From an uncultured Lachnospiraceae bacterium (GTDB taxonomy: Bacteria > Bacillota > Clostridia > Lachnospirales > Lachnospiraceae): a DNA stretch of 5,686 nt. A program made the translations under genes and the position numbers. Below the pieces are notes generated by a model that was not told where the DNA came from, ran no database searches, and saw nothing but the letters and a program-made list of their open reading frames with translations. The DNA is taken from assembly GCA_910583605.1 (NCBI GenBank), contig CAJTXN010000032.1, positions 1-5,686 on the forward strand, written 5' to 3'. Numbering within the stretch: the first letter of the stretch is position 1; each line of letters opens with the position of its first letter. This document shows, in pieces, positions 1-4,762 of this stretch.

Positions 1-49
1 TTGGATCCGGGACTGGTGCAGAAGGCGTTTTGGGAGATTATTCAGTGGG
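1..49 (+). repeat. Pretoxin-end repeat, copy 1 (copy 2 at 4364-4412)
   Basis: 49 bases identical to 4364-4412, coding for LDPGLVQKAFWEIIQW. Right after it the two sequences become unrelated (RNase-suspect tip versus barnase tip), so its end marks the toxin exchange point. Confidence 0.95.
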
Positions 50-363
50 GGAGTGAGGCATCTTGGAAAAAAATATCTAAGGAACTTGTAGACAATTCAA
101 TAGATGTAAGTTCTTGGAACAAAGGTAGTTTTGATTCTGTACAAGATTCAGTAGCAAGACACTATTGTAAACATGGAGCAGAGGTTGGTGCTACAAATGT
201 TGTACAGTATATAAGAAAAGCTGAAGGTTTTGCTCAAAACTTGCGAGGAACAACAAGATTTCCTGTTGGCGGAGCTGTTGAAGGTGTTACCAGATACGTA
301 AAAAATGGTAAATACATTGATTTGGCACCAGATGGAACTATTGTATCATATGGAAAGAGGTAG
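1..363 (+). CDS. 3' end of an RHS-type toxin: pretoxin tail plus C-terminal toxin domain (partial, BECR-like RNase suspected)
   Basis: This is the end of a gene that begins upstream of the window. The first TTG is not a start: bases 1-49 are identical to 4364-4412, where the same codons lie inside a pretoxin (ILDPGLVQKAFWEIIQW). After residue 16 (Trp) the sequence changes into a roughly 100-residue, AT-rich domain ending at TAG 361-363. Visible motifs are RHYCKHG (residues 53-59, His54 and His58), Y70, A74, F78, then RYVKNGKYID (98-107) and DGTIVSYGKR (111-120). This order (paired His near a KHG motif, a helix with YxxxA, terminal beta-strands around a dG-I-x-x-y motif) resembles small RNase tips of the Barnase-EndoU-ColicinE5/D-RelE (BECR) class found on CdiA and RHS proteins. 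That assignment is from memory of the pattern and is tentative. The immunity gene starts 8 bases after the stop, which supports the toxin role. Confidence 0.75.
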   Translation: MDPGLVQKAFWEIIQWGSEASWKKISKELVDNSIDVSSWNKGSFDSVQDSVARHYCKHGAEVGATNVVQYIRKAEGFAQNLRGTTRFPVGGAVEGVTRYVKNGKYIDLAPDGTIVSYGKR

Positions 364-371
364 AACAGTTT

Positions 372-689
372 ATGGAATGGAAAAGTATAAAGATTCAAGG
401 GATAGGTAGTATTCAAAAATGTGTCGGAGAATTTAATATTGCAGAGACAATAAAGACACCTTATGGTAAATTTAAAATTAAAATTTATGAAAAACAAAAT
501 GGAAAATATGTAGGGTACACAAATCTTCAACTAAAAGATGAAGATGGGTGTGCTTTTCCTGGGGTAGGTTATGGTGAAACAGTAGAAGAAGCATTAAAAG
601 ATACTATTGAATATTTTTTGAATATGATTAATCAAAAGAAAAACATTTGTGACGAAGATTATGAATGTTCGGATTCATTCGATTTCTGA
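372..689 (+). CDS. Putative immunity protein for the cassette-1 toxin (unknown family)
   Basis: A 105-residue acidic soluble protein with no signal peptide or membrane segment. It directly follows the toxin tip (stop 361-363, ATG 372). Its best Shine-Dalgarno sequence, AGAGG at 356-360, lies in the last toxin codons, so translation is probably coupled. The N-terminal half looks beta-rich (FKIKIYEKQNGKYVGYTNLQL, about residues 34-54). It is followed by GCAFPGVGYGETVEEAL (59-75) and a helix (EALKDTIEYFLNMI). That strand-plus-helix pattern, with a 'G.GeT.eEAl.....' segment, recalls HicB-like folds, but I do not recognise a named immunity family. The C-terminus is acidic (DEDYECSDSFDF), as expected for a protein that binds a basic nuclease. 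The role is inferred from position, size and charge. Base composition is as AT-rich as the toxin domain and unlike the RHS segments. Confidence 0.7.
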   Translation: MEWKSIKIQGIGSIQKCVGEFNIAETIKTPYGKFKIKIYEKQNGKYVGYTNLQLKDEDGCAFPGVGYGETVEEALKDTIEYFLNMINQKKNICDEDYECSDSFDF

Positions 690-692
690 TTA

Positions 693-713
693 TGTTATGT
701 GAATGACAAGTCG
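693..713 (+). repeat. 21-bp direct repeat at the left edge of cassette 2 (second copy 955-975)
   Basis: Identical to 955-975 inside the RHS fragment, where it encodes CYVNDKS. Here it stands alone at the junction between the cassette-1 immunity gene and the RHS fragment, followed by TAG in the corresponding frame. Confidence 0.85.
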
Positions 714-1890
714 TAGTGTAAAAGAACAACTGGAGACCACCGATGGAAACATTCATGTCACGGAATATATTTATGACGGAGACGGGAATCTGATGCAGGA
801 GGTATCAGAGGACCAGATTCAGTGGTATGGGTATGATTTGTCGGGACATATGGTGTCTGCAGTGGTAGAGACCGCAGAAGGGAAAGCAGAGGAATCCTAT
901 GGATATGACTGGGAAGGCGCCCGAATCCGGAAACAGGCAGAAGGTGTGATTAGCTGTTATGTGAATGACAAGTCGGGTTCCTATACGCAGGTGCTGGTGG
1001 AGAAGCAGGTTTCCGATGGAAGGAATACGGAAGATGGGAAGCCGGAAGATTCGAAAGAGAATATCGTTTATTATACAAGAGGAAGACAGCTTGTGTGCCG
1101 GTCAGAGGTCGTTGAACCGGAACGGGATGCAACCGGTGATGTCCGGTGGTATCTGTATGACGGGCATGGAAATGTGAGAAATCTTGCGGATCAGAGCGGT
1201 GGATTGACGGACCGTTATTGTTATAATGCGTATGGTATCCGGCTGGTTAAATGCGGGGATACGGAGAATATGTATTATTACTGCGGGGAGCAGATGGATG
1301 AGGCTACGGGTCTTTATTATCTGCGGGCAAGGTATATGAATCCGCTGACGGCTACATTTACGCAGAGAGACAGTTATGAAGGGGAGCTGGAGAGTCCGCT
1401 GACGCAGAACAGGTATCTGTATGCGGGGGGGAATCCGGTGATGTATTCGGACCCGAGTGGGAATGAGTTTACTATTCAGGGAATGTTAACATCAGTAGAA
1501 GGACTTGCAATTATTAGCGCTGTAATGGTAGTATCATACCATAATCTGTTTGCATCTGATCTTCAGATGAAGGCACAGATGTATGTGTTGGAGATGAATG
1601 GGCTTACCACACAGTTTGTGTATTTGTTTTTAAGTGAAATAAAAGAAAAAAAGATATTTACACCAATAGAGGTACCACAATTAGTATATAATTTAATAAT
1701 TGATTTAGTTCCACCAGAGATAAAGAATATACTTATAATCGGATTTCCAAAAAGAAAAGAGGAATATGGTGCATGTGTGGAACTTGGACCACAAGTAATT
1801 TCAAGATTGTTTATTGATGTTATTGCAAAGGCAAAAGGAAAATCTTATAAAAAATATGATCCAAAAGAAATAGAAAAAAATATGGTTTAA
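703..1890 (+). CDS. RHS/YD-repeat core fragment with type A pretoxin linker (orphan, 5'-truncated, 3'-frameshifted)
   Basis: 395 residues. RHS proteins build a beta-cocoon of YD repeats that encloses a C-terminal toxin. YD repeats are seen at residues 21-35 (EYIYDGDGNL), 41-55 (WYGYDLSGHM), 65-77 (SYGYDWEGARI) and 149-161 (WYLYDGHGN). The RHS-associated core end runs from YYCGEQMDEATGLYYLRARY (192-211) through FTQRDSYEG (219-227) to NRYLYAGGNPVMYSDPSGN (236-254). Next comes a pretoxin linker with a hydrophobic stretch (about 262-284), the LEMNGL motif (296-301) and ELGPQVISRLF (360-370), where the toxin begins. Full RHS proteins usually exceed 1000 residues. Here there is no signal peptide, no Shine-Dalgarno site before ATG 703, and an in-frame TGA at 700-702. 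I therefore read it as an orphan fragment rather than an expressed secreted protein. It ends early in an A-rich stretch, and the toxin domain continues in the -1 frame (see 1881-2096). The first two-thirds are GC-richer than the rest. Confidence 0.85.
   Translation: MTSRSVKEQLETTDGNIHVTEYIYDGDGNLMQEVSEDQIQWYGYDLSGHMVSAVVETAEGKAEESYGYDWEGARIRKQAEGVISCYVNDKSGSYTQVLVEKQVSDGRNTEDGKPEDSKENIVYYTRGRQLVCRSEVVEPERDATGDVRWYLYDGHGNVRNLADQSGGLTDRYCYNAYGIRLVKCGDTENMYYYCGEQMDEATGLYYLRARYMNPLTATFTQRDSYEGELESPLTQNRYLYAGGNPVMYSDPSGNEFTIQGMLTSVEGLAIISAVMVVSYHNLFASDLQMKAQMYVLEMNGLTTQFVYLFLSEIKEKKIFTPIEVPQLVYNLIIDLVPPEIKNILIIGFPKRKEEYGACVELGPQVISRLFIDVIAKAKGKSYKKYDPKEIEKNMV
1279..1464 (+). repeat. RHS core-end repeat, copy 1 (copies at 3843-4031 and, degraded, about 2711-2793)
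   Basis: Codes for YCGEQMDEATGLYY through SDPSGN. It differs from 3843-4031 by only a few substitutions and one 3-base insertion. The cassette-3 copy is diverged and lacks 54 bases. Confidence 0.9.
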
Positions 1891-2096
1891 AAAAAGGACA
1901 ATTTCATAGGGAAATAAAACCAGATATTTTAGCTGATTTATCAAAAAAGGATTCTCTATTTCGTAATCTAATGAGGAAAGTAGGAAAGAATCCAGATATA
2001 TATTTATCTGATGACGGACAAATTGAAATTGTGTCGACCATATTTAAGGATAAATATTTTATTACAGATTTGTATATTCATGAATTTCTACCATAA
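1881..2096 (+). pseudogene. Frameshifted C-terminal toxin domain of the cassette-2 RHS fragment
   Basis: The RHS frame stops at TAA 1888-1890. The -1 frame is open from the same point and codes for 71 more residues, beginning YGLKKGQFHREIKPDIL and ending YFITDLYIHEFLP, with stop TAA 2094-2096. Adding one A to the A7 run at 1874-1880 would join the two frames as ...EKKYGLKKGQFHREIK. The motifs FHREIK, VGKNPDIYLSDDGQIEI and ITDLYIHEF look like a compact C-terminal toxin tip ('NPDI' followed by a 'dG.I.l' strand), a pattern I associate with Firmicute RHS/WapA tips. I cannot name the family or its activity. It is a pseudogene if the base is really missing, or is reached by slippage at the A run. 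The intact immunity gene downstream supports the toxin reading. Confidence 0.7.
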
Positions 2097-2216
2097 AGTA
2101 TAATATGTCCTTAGAAGAGTATTAGAACATTTATTATGAATATTAAAGGTGAAAAATTTAGGATAAAGGATTATTTTATTCAATATAAAAAATATTAAAA
2201 TATAATATTATTTAAA

Positions 2217-2222
2217 TGGAGG
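2217..2222 (+). promoter_or_regulatory. Shine-Dalgarno site that decides the start of the cassette-2 immunity gene
   Basis: TGGAGG lies 5 bases before ATG 2228-2230. The in-frame ATG at 2216-2218 overlaps this ribosome-binding sequence and has no site of its own, so the downstream ATG is the likely start. Confidence 0.7.
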
Positions 2223-2227
2223 AAAAA

Positions 2228-2683
2228 ATGTCTTTTGAAATAAATATAGTTTCAATTAATCAGGAAATACCAGTACACATTAATTTTAACTCACAAATAA
2301 TAGTACATAATGAAATTGATAATAACGAAGAAAGCAGATATACAGAAATATGGCCTTTTTTTTCAAATACTAAGGGAATATTGTATTCGTTAGTACAGGA
2401 AGTTAGTGATGGATTCTATAGTTCTTTTCCATTGTGTGATTCTGATTTTGAAATATCATTATTGGAAAATTCATTTCCAAATTGGATTCCTGATGAAATA
2501 AAAGGTGATTTAACCCCTTTTATTGTTAAGGAAAATGTATATGAAGATTTTGTTAAAATAATTCATTTTTTAATTGATAATGCACCACAGAAGAGAATAT
2601 TATTCCAAACAAGATACCAATGTAAAGATTGTGAAATTGTTTTTGGGGTAATAAAAATTAAAAAATTAGAATGTGATTATTAA
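2228..2683 (+). CDS. Putative immunity protein for the cassette-2 toxin
   Basis: 151 residues from the preferred start ATG 2228 (MSFEINIVSINQE). A start at 2216 would add only MEEK and would overlap the Shine-Dalgarno sequence. It is soluble, acidic and AT-rich, with no signal peptide. The N-terminal half looks beta-rich and the middle carries the segment FPNWIPDEIKGDLTPFIV. It is followed by a helix (DFVKIIHFLIDNAPQK) and a last strand pair (ILFQTRYQCKDCEIVFGVIKI). The block 'W.PDEI..dLtPF ... P.K.I.F..RYQ ... G.I.l' resembles one of the Imm families found next to Firmicute RHS toxins. I do not claim an Imm number. It ends soon after the GVIKIKKLE strand, possibly slightly short at the C-terminus. 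It sits 131 bases after the frameshifted toxin and is intact. Confidence 0.7.
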   Translation: MSFEINIVSINQEIPVHINFNSQIIVHNEIDNNEESRYTEIWPFFSNTKGILYSLVQEVSDGFYSSFPLCDSDFEISLLENSFPNWIPDEIKGDLTPFIVKENVYEDFVKIIHFLIDNAPQKRILFQTRYQCKDCEIVFGVIKIKKLECDY

Positions 2684-2710
2684 AAACAAAATCGTATGAA
2701 ATTATAATAT

Positions 2711-3040
2711 TTATTATCGCAAGGTATATGAATCCGTTGACGAAAACCCAGTATTTGTATGCGGAGGTAATCTGGTGATGTATTTGGATTCAAGTGGAAA
2801 TAATTTTACCTTTCAAGGAATGATAACATTGGTGGAAGGACTTGCAATTATTAGCACAGCAGTGGTAGTAATGTATTATAATTTGTTTGCATCTGAATCT
2901 TTAGATGCAAACAAATATATATGTTGGAGATGAATGGACTTACCAATCAATTAGTTAATAAGTTTGTAAGTGAAATAGAAAAGAAAGACGTTTAGGGTCC
3001 AATCGTAGTACCAGGAATCGTATATAATCTGATTATAGAT
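2711..3040 (+). pseudogene. Decayed RHS core end and type A pretoxin remnant (cassette 3)
   Basis: This is a broken copy of the segment at about 1309-1719. It begins in the RARYMNPLT codons. It has lost 54 bases that lie between two CCGCTGACG repeats in the intact copy (1342-1350 and 1396-1404). It then loses one base near 2763-2766, continues in a new frame (GGNLVMYLDSSGNNFTFQG, then LVEGLAIISTAVVVMYYNLF), and shifts again just after a perfect inverted repeat (2881-2916), where the previous frame stops at TGA 2931-2933. The next frame resumes MLEMNGLTNQLVNKFVSEIEKKDV and meets TAG at 2993-2995, then reads on into the toxin segment. With at least one deletion, two frameshifts and a nonsense codon it cannot encode a functional RHS protein. 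Its likely remaining role is as degraded homology upstream of the toxin and immunity genes. Confidence 0.85.
2881..2916. repeat. Perfect 14-bp inverted repeat in the decayed pretoxin
   Basis: ATTTGTTTGCATCT (2881-2894), 8-base loop, AGATGCAAACAAAT (2903-2916). The homologous position in cassette 2 (1553-1569) has a shorter 7-bp repeat, CATCTGA and TCAGATG with a 3-base loop. No T-run follows. Confidence 0.9.
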
Positions 3041-3367
3041 TTGGTTCCGCCTGAAATACAGAAGGTGCTTGTAACTGGAATTCCGAAAAAGAATGAGGAA
3101 TATGGTGCATGTATAGAAGTGGGACCGCAGGCTGTTTCGAGATTATTTAATCAAATAGTTCAAGAAATAAAAAATAATAATTTGTATAAGGAACCAGTTT
3201 CAGGAAAAACAGGAAAGGAAGCAGGAAAGGATGTTCCAAGTTGGGCGAAAGGAAATAGACCATATAAAGAAGAGAGTGGCAATGATTTTGCTAAAAGATT
3301 GTGTGATGAGAAATATGGAATAAATAATTATAAGAAAGGACCAGGTACTGAATATAATAAAATTTGA
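3041..3367 (+). CDS. Pretoxin end plus 'DVPSWAKG' toxin domain (cassette 3, C-terminus frameshifted)
   Basis: The frame is open from just after TAG 2993-2995. TTG 3041 is only the first start-like codon and has no ribosome-binding site, so this is probably the 3' part of a pseudogene. The first part (VPPEIQKVLVTGIPKKNEEYGACIEVGPQAVSRLF) is the pretoxin tail matching residues 337-370 of the RHS fragment at 703. The toxin tip then carries GKDVPSWAKGNRPYKEESG, DFAKRLCDEKYG and NYKKGPGTEYNKI. I recognise this block as a recurrent C-terminal tip of Firmicute RHS/WapA proteins, whose usual ending is near 'EYNKI.k.GDRGFe'. Here the frame ends at TGA 3365-3367, while the +1 frame supplies GRDRGFK and a TAA at 3393-3395. 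One surplus base in the A/T run near 3358-3365 would explain this. Biochemical activity is unknown to me. Confidence 0.65.
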   Translation: MVPPEIQKVLVTGIPKKNEEYGACIEVGPQAVSRLFNQIVQEIKNNNLYKEPVSGKTGKEAGKDVPSWAKGNRPYKEESGNDFAKRLCDEKYGINNYKKGPGTEYNKI

Positions 3368-3426
3368 AGGTGGGAGAGATAGAGGTTTTAAATAATTTAT
3401 AAAAATTAATAATCTATTAAATTAAA

Positions 3427-3498
3427 AGGAGGATAAGTAAAAACCAATTTGCATTAGGAACTAAAAGTTCTATATTTTATATTGGAAGTTTACTCTAA
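3427..3498 (+). other. Strong Shine-Dalgarno motif without a start codon, leading a short open stretch
   Basis: AGGAGG at 3427-3432 is the strongest ribosome-binding motif in the area, but no ATG, GTG or TTG follows at a usual spacing. The frame beginning directly after it (ATA AGT AAA AAC CAA) stays open for 21 codons (NQFALGTKSSIFYIGSLL) to TAA 3496-3498, six bases before the next gene. It may be the remains of another immunity gene or a leader. Evidence is thin. Confidence 0.25.
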
Positions 3499-3504
3499 AT
3501 ATTA

Positions 3505-3720
3505 ATGAAAAAAGTTTTTTTATTGCAACACAGTTATGAAAAAAATAATGGTTTTGAGGAAACGAAAATAATAGGGATTTTTTCAACATATCAAAAAGCT
3601 GAAGAAACTATTGTGGAATATAGGATAAAAAAAGGATTTGTGGATCATCCTGATGATTTTTTTATTGATGAATATTTACTTGATGAAAAAAATTGGTCAG
3701 AAGGATTTGTTTGTATATAA
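3505..3720 (+). CDS. Putative immunity protein, DUF7336-like (cassette 3)
   Basis: A 71-residue soluble protein starting MKKVFLLQHSYE. It continues with GIFSTYQKAEETIVEYRIKKGF, DHPDDFFIDEY and LLDEKNWSEGFVCI. The pattern (an N-terminal strand 'vyLLqHsYe', a helix 'S..kAee.I..y....GF', then 'ddFyIDeY.lde..W.eGF') is one I recognise as the small DUF7336-type family seen next to RHS toxin tips. Length is normal for that family. It follows the DVPSWAKG toxin by 137 bases, and pairing is inferred from position. The local ribosome-binding site is weak: GGAAG at 3484-3488 is 16 bases from ATG 3505, and the better AGGAGG at 3427 is too far away. The gene is intact although the toxin and pretoxin upstream are broken. 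Confidence 0.7.
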   Translation: MKKVFLLQHSYEKNNGFEETKIIGIFSTYQKAEETIVEYRIKKGFVDHPDDFFIDEYLLDEKNWSEGFVCI

Positions 3721-3839
3721 GATATAAATATATGTAATTACTGGAAATGAAATATTGTTTAATATGGGATGCAGAAACAAAGTATGTAACTTTGTTAAGG
3801 TATATATTTGGCTAAAAAAGAAAAACAGTCAATGTTTAT

Positions 3840-4298
3840 TTGTACTGCGGGGAGCAGATGGATGAGGCTACAGGTCTTTATTATCTGCGGGCAAGGTATA
3901 TGAATCCGCTGACGGCGACGTTTACGCAGAGGGATAGTTATGAAGGAGAGCCGGAGAGTCCGCTGACGCAGAACAGGTATCTGTATGCGGGGGGGAAAAA
4001 TCCGGTGATGTATTCGGACCCGAGCGGGAACGTTTTTGAAGTCTTAGCAATCCCTGGTATGATGAATGTTTTGCGCTACAGTATGATTGCAGTTGGTGTA
4101 TATGCAGCGGCGCAGGCAGGGACTTTAATGCTGAAGGCCATGGTGAGCACGATTGAGTTCAATGGTCTTGGAAACCAGTTTGTGCATTGGTTAAGAGAAA
4201 TTTTTTTGAAAATTTCTCTTGAAGATTTACGGAGCAGGAAACGTATATCCCGATTTTTGTGGCGGATGAGGCTGTTAAGAGGATTATTATTGATTTAA
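3840..4298 (+). CDS. RHS core end plus type B pretoxin fragment (cassette 4, 3'-frameshifted)
   Basis: Recognisable RHS sequence begins at about 3843 (YCGEQMDEATGLYYLRARY). The TTG at 3840 is not a credible start and no ribosome-binding site precedes it. Bases 3843-4031 are nearly identical to 1279-1464, except for an extra codon (AGGKNP instead of AGGNP). After DPSGN (residues 60-64) the linker differs from cassette 2. It reads VFEVLAIPGMMNVLRY, a hydrophobic segment (SMIAVGVYAAAQAGTLML, about 81-98) and VSTIEFNGLGNQFVHWLREI. It shares the 'E.NGL..QFV' motif with the type A linker and so belongs to the same pretoxin family. The native frame is lost at about residue 129, where one T seems missing in GATTTAC (4224-4230). 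The last residues (LRSRKRISRFLWRMRLLRG...) are out-of-frame translation. The correct continuation, EQETYIPIFVADEAVKR, is in the frame of the gene at 4259. The core is GC-richer than the flanking genes. Confidence 0.8.
   Translation: MYCGEQMDEATGLYYLRARYMNPLTATFTQRDSYEGEPESPLTQNRYLYAGGKNPVMYSDPSGNVFEVLAIPGMMNVLRYSMIAVGVYAAAQAGTLMLKAMVSTIEFNGLGNQFVHWLREIFLKISLEDLRSRKRISRFLWRMRLLRGLLLI
3843..4031 (+). repeat. RHS core-end repeat, copy 3
   Basis: Near-identical to 1279-1464. The left boundary at about 3843 joins unrelated AT-rich sequence, which shows that the cassette carries only the last part of the RHS core. Confidence 0.9.
4086..4194 (+). repeat. Type B pretoxin repeat, copy 1 (copy 2 at 5578-5686)
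   Basis: 109 bases that differ from 5578-5686 at three positions. The true length is unknown because the window ends inside copy 2. Confidence 0.95.
4193..4220. repeat. Perfect 12-bp inverted repeat just before the type B pretoxin frameshift
   Basis: AAGAGAAATTTT (4193-4204), loop TTTG, AAAATTTCTCTT (4209-4220). The inferred missing base lies 4-8 bases downstream (GATTTAC, 4224-4230). Confidence 0.9.
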
Positions 4299-4711
4299 TA
4301 CCGGAGAGTAAGCCGTTTTTTGAAGTGATGCCGGAGTATGATGGGGAGAGGCAGACAGTGATATTGGATCCGGGACTGGTGCAGAAGGCGTTTTGGGAGA
4401 TTATTCAGTGGGATAAGGAAAAAATAGATTTAAATATACCACAAAAAGTTAGAGAAGCACTAAATGAAATTGATAATGATCAAAGGGGTTATTTGGAAAG
4501 TCATTATGGTGGTGTTGAATATCATAATAGACCAAATAAAAAACTTGGAGAAACCAAGATACCGGATAACAATATTAATATATATACAGAATATGATGTT
4601 AATGTATATAAATATGGAAAAAATAGAGGTGGGGAAAGAATAGTAACAGGTCTGGATGGAAGTGCATGGTATACACCAGATCATTATAAAACGTGGTATA
4701 GAATAAGATGA
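4259..4711 (+). CDS. Pretoxin tail plus barnase-like guanyl-specific ribonuclease toxin domain (cassette 4)
   Basis: The frame opens at 4223 and is really the continuation of the RHS/pretoxin fragment at 3840. GTG 4259 is only a start-like codon. Residues 1-51 are pretoxin (ADEAVKRIIIDLIPESKPFF ... LDPGLVQKAFWEIIQW). Residues from about 60 to 150 form a microbial RNase domain of the barnase/RNase Sa (N1/T1) family, which cleaves RNA at guanosine. Alignment by eye to barnase places the catalytic Glu73 at E111 (YTEYDVNVY), Arg83 at R123 and Arg87 at R127 (KNRGGERIVTG), and His102 at H142 (YTPDHYKTWYRIR). All four residues are present, and the domain ends where barnase ends. The next gene encodes a barstar-like protein, which strongly supports the assignment. 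The domain is intact, but the frameshift at about 4224 separates it from the RHS core. If translated alone it would be cytoplasmic and would need its inhibitor. Confidence 0.9.
   Translation: MADEAVKRIIIDLIPESKPFFEVMPEYDGERQTVILDPGLVQKAFWEIIQWDKEKIDLNIPQKVREALNEIDNDQRGYLESHYGGVEYHNRPNKKLGETKIPDNNINIYTEYDVNVYKYGKNRGGERIVTGLDGSAWYTPDHYKTWYRIR
4364..4412 (+). repeat. Pretoxin-end repeat, copy 2 (copy 1 at 1-49)
   Basis: Identical to bases 1-49. It lies immediately before the barnase-like domain of cassette 4. Confidence 0.95.
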
Positions 4712-4749
4712 AATTTGGATACTTTTATCAATGAGGTTTGACAAACATA

Positions 4750-4755
4750 GGGAGG
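4750..4755 (+). promoter_or_regulatory. Shine-Dalgarno site of the barstar-like gene
   Basis: GGGAGG lies 7 bases before ATG 4763. It is the best-formed ribosome-binding site among the genes here and suggests independent, efficient translation of the inhibitor. Confidence 0.75.
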
Positions 4756-4762
4756 AAAAGAT

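Noticed and set aside
234..530. Minus-strand open frame of 98 codons, rich in Phe, Ile and Tyr
   Set aside because: It lies opposite the cassette-1 toxin and immunity genes, has no ribosome-binding site and has the composition of a shadow of AT-rich coding sequence. The same holds for the minus-strand frames at 950-1132, 4460-4744, 5086-5304 and 5375-5605.
965..1177. Plus-strand 70-codon open frame inside the RHS fragment
   Set aside because: It is fully contained in the RHS coding frame, with no motif or start signal of its own.
2178..2206. TATAAT at 2201-2206 as a promoter for the immunity gene at 2228
   Set aside because: There is no acceptable -35 box at 16-18 bases, and the stretch is almost pure A/T, so a TATAAT match is expected by chance. 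A transcript from here would start within the ribosome-binding site.
3747..3815. 22-codon open frame (MKYCLIWDAETKYVTLLRYI...)
   Set aside because: It is too short, with only GGAA just before the ATG and no recognisable family. It may be debris of a former gene next to the cassette-4 boundary.
4193..4220. Palindrome as a rho-independent terminator
   Set aside because: The stem is A/T-rich with few GC pairs and is followed by GAAGATTTACGG rather than a T-run. It lies within coding sequence.
4259..4261. GTG 4259 as a true start of a free barnase-like gene
   Set aside because: There is no ribosome-binding site before it, and the same frame already encodes the conserved pretoxin residues EQETYIPIFVADEAVK from 4232. 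It is the continuation of the frameshifted fragment upstream.
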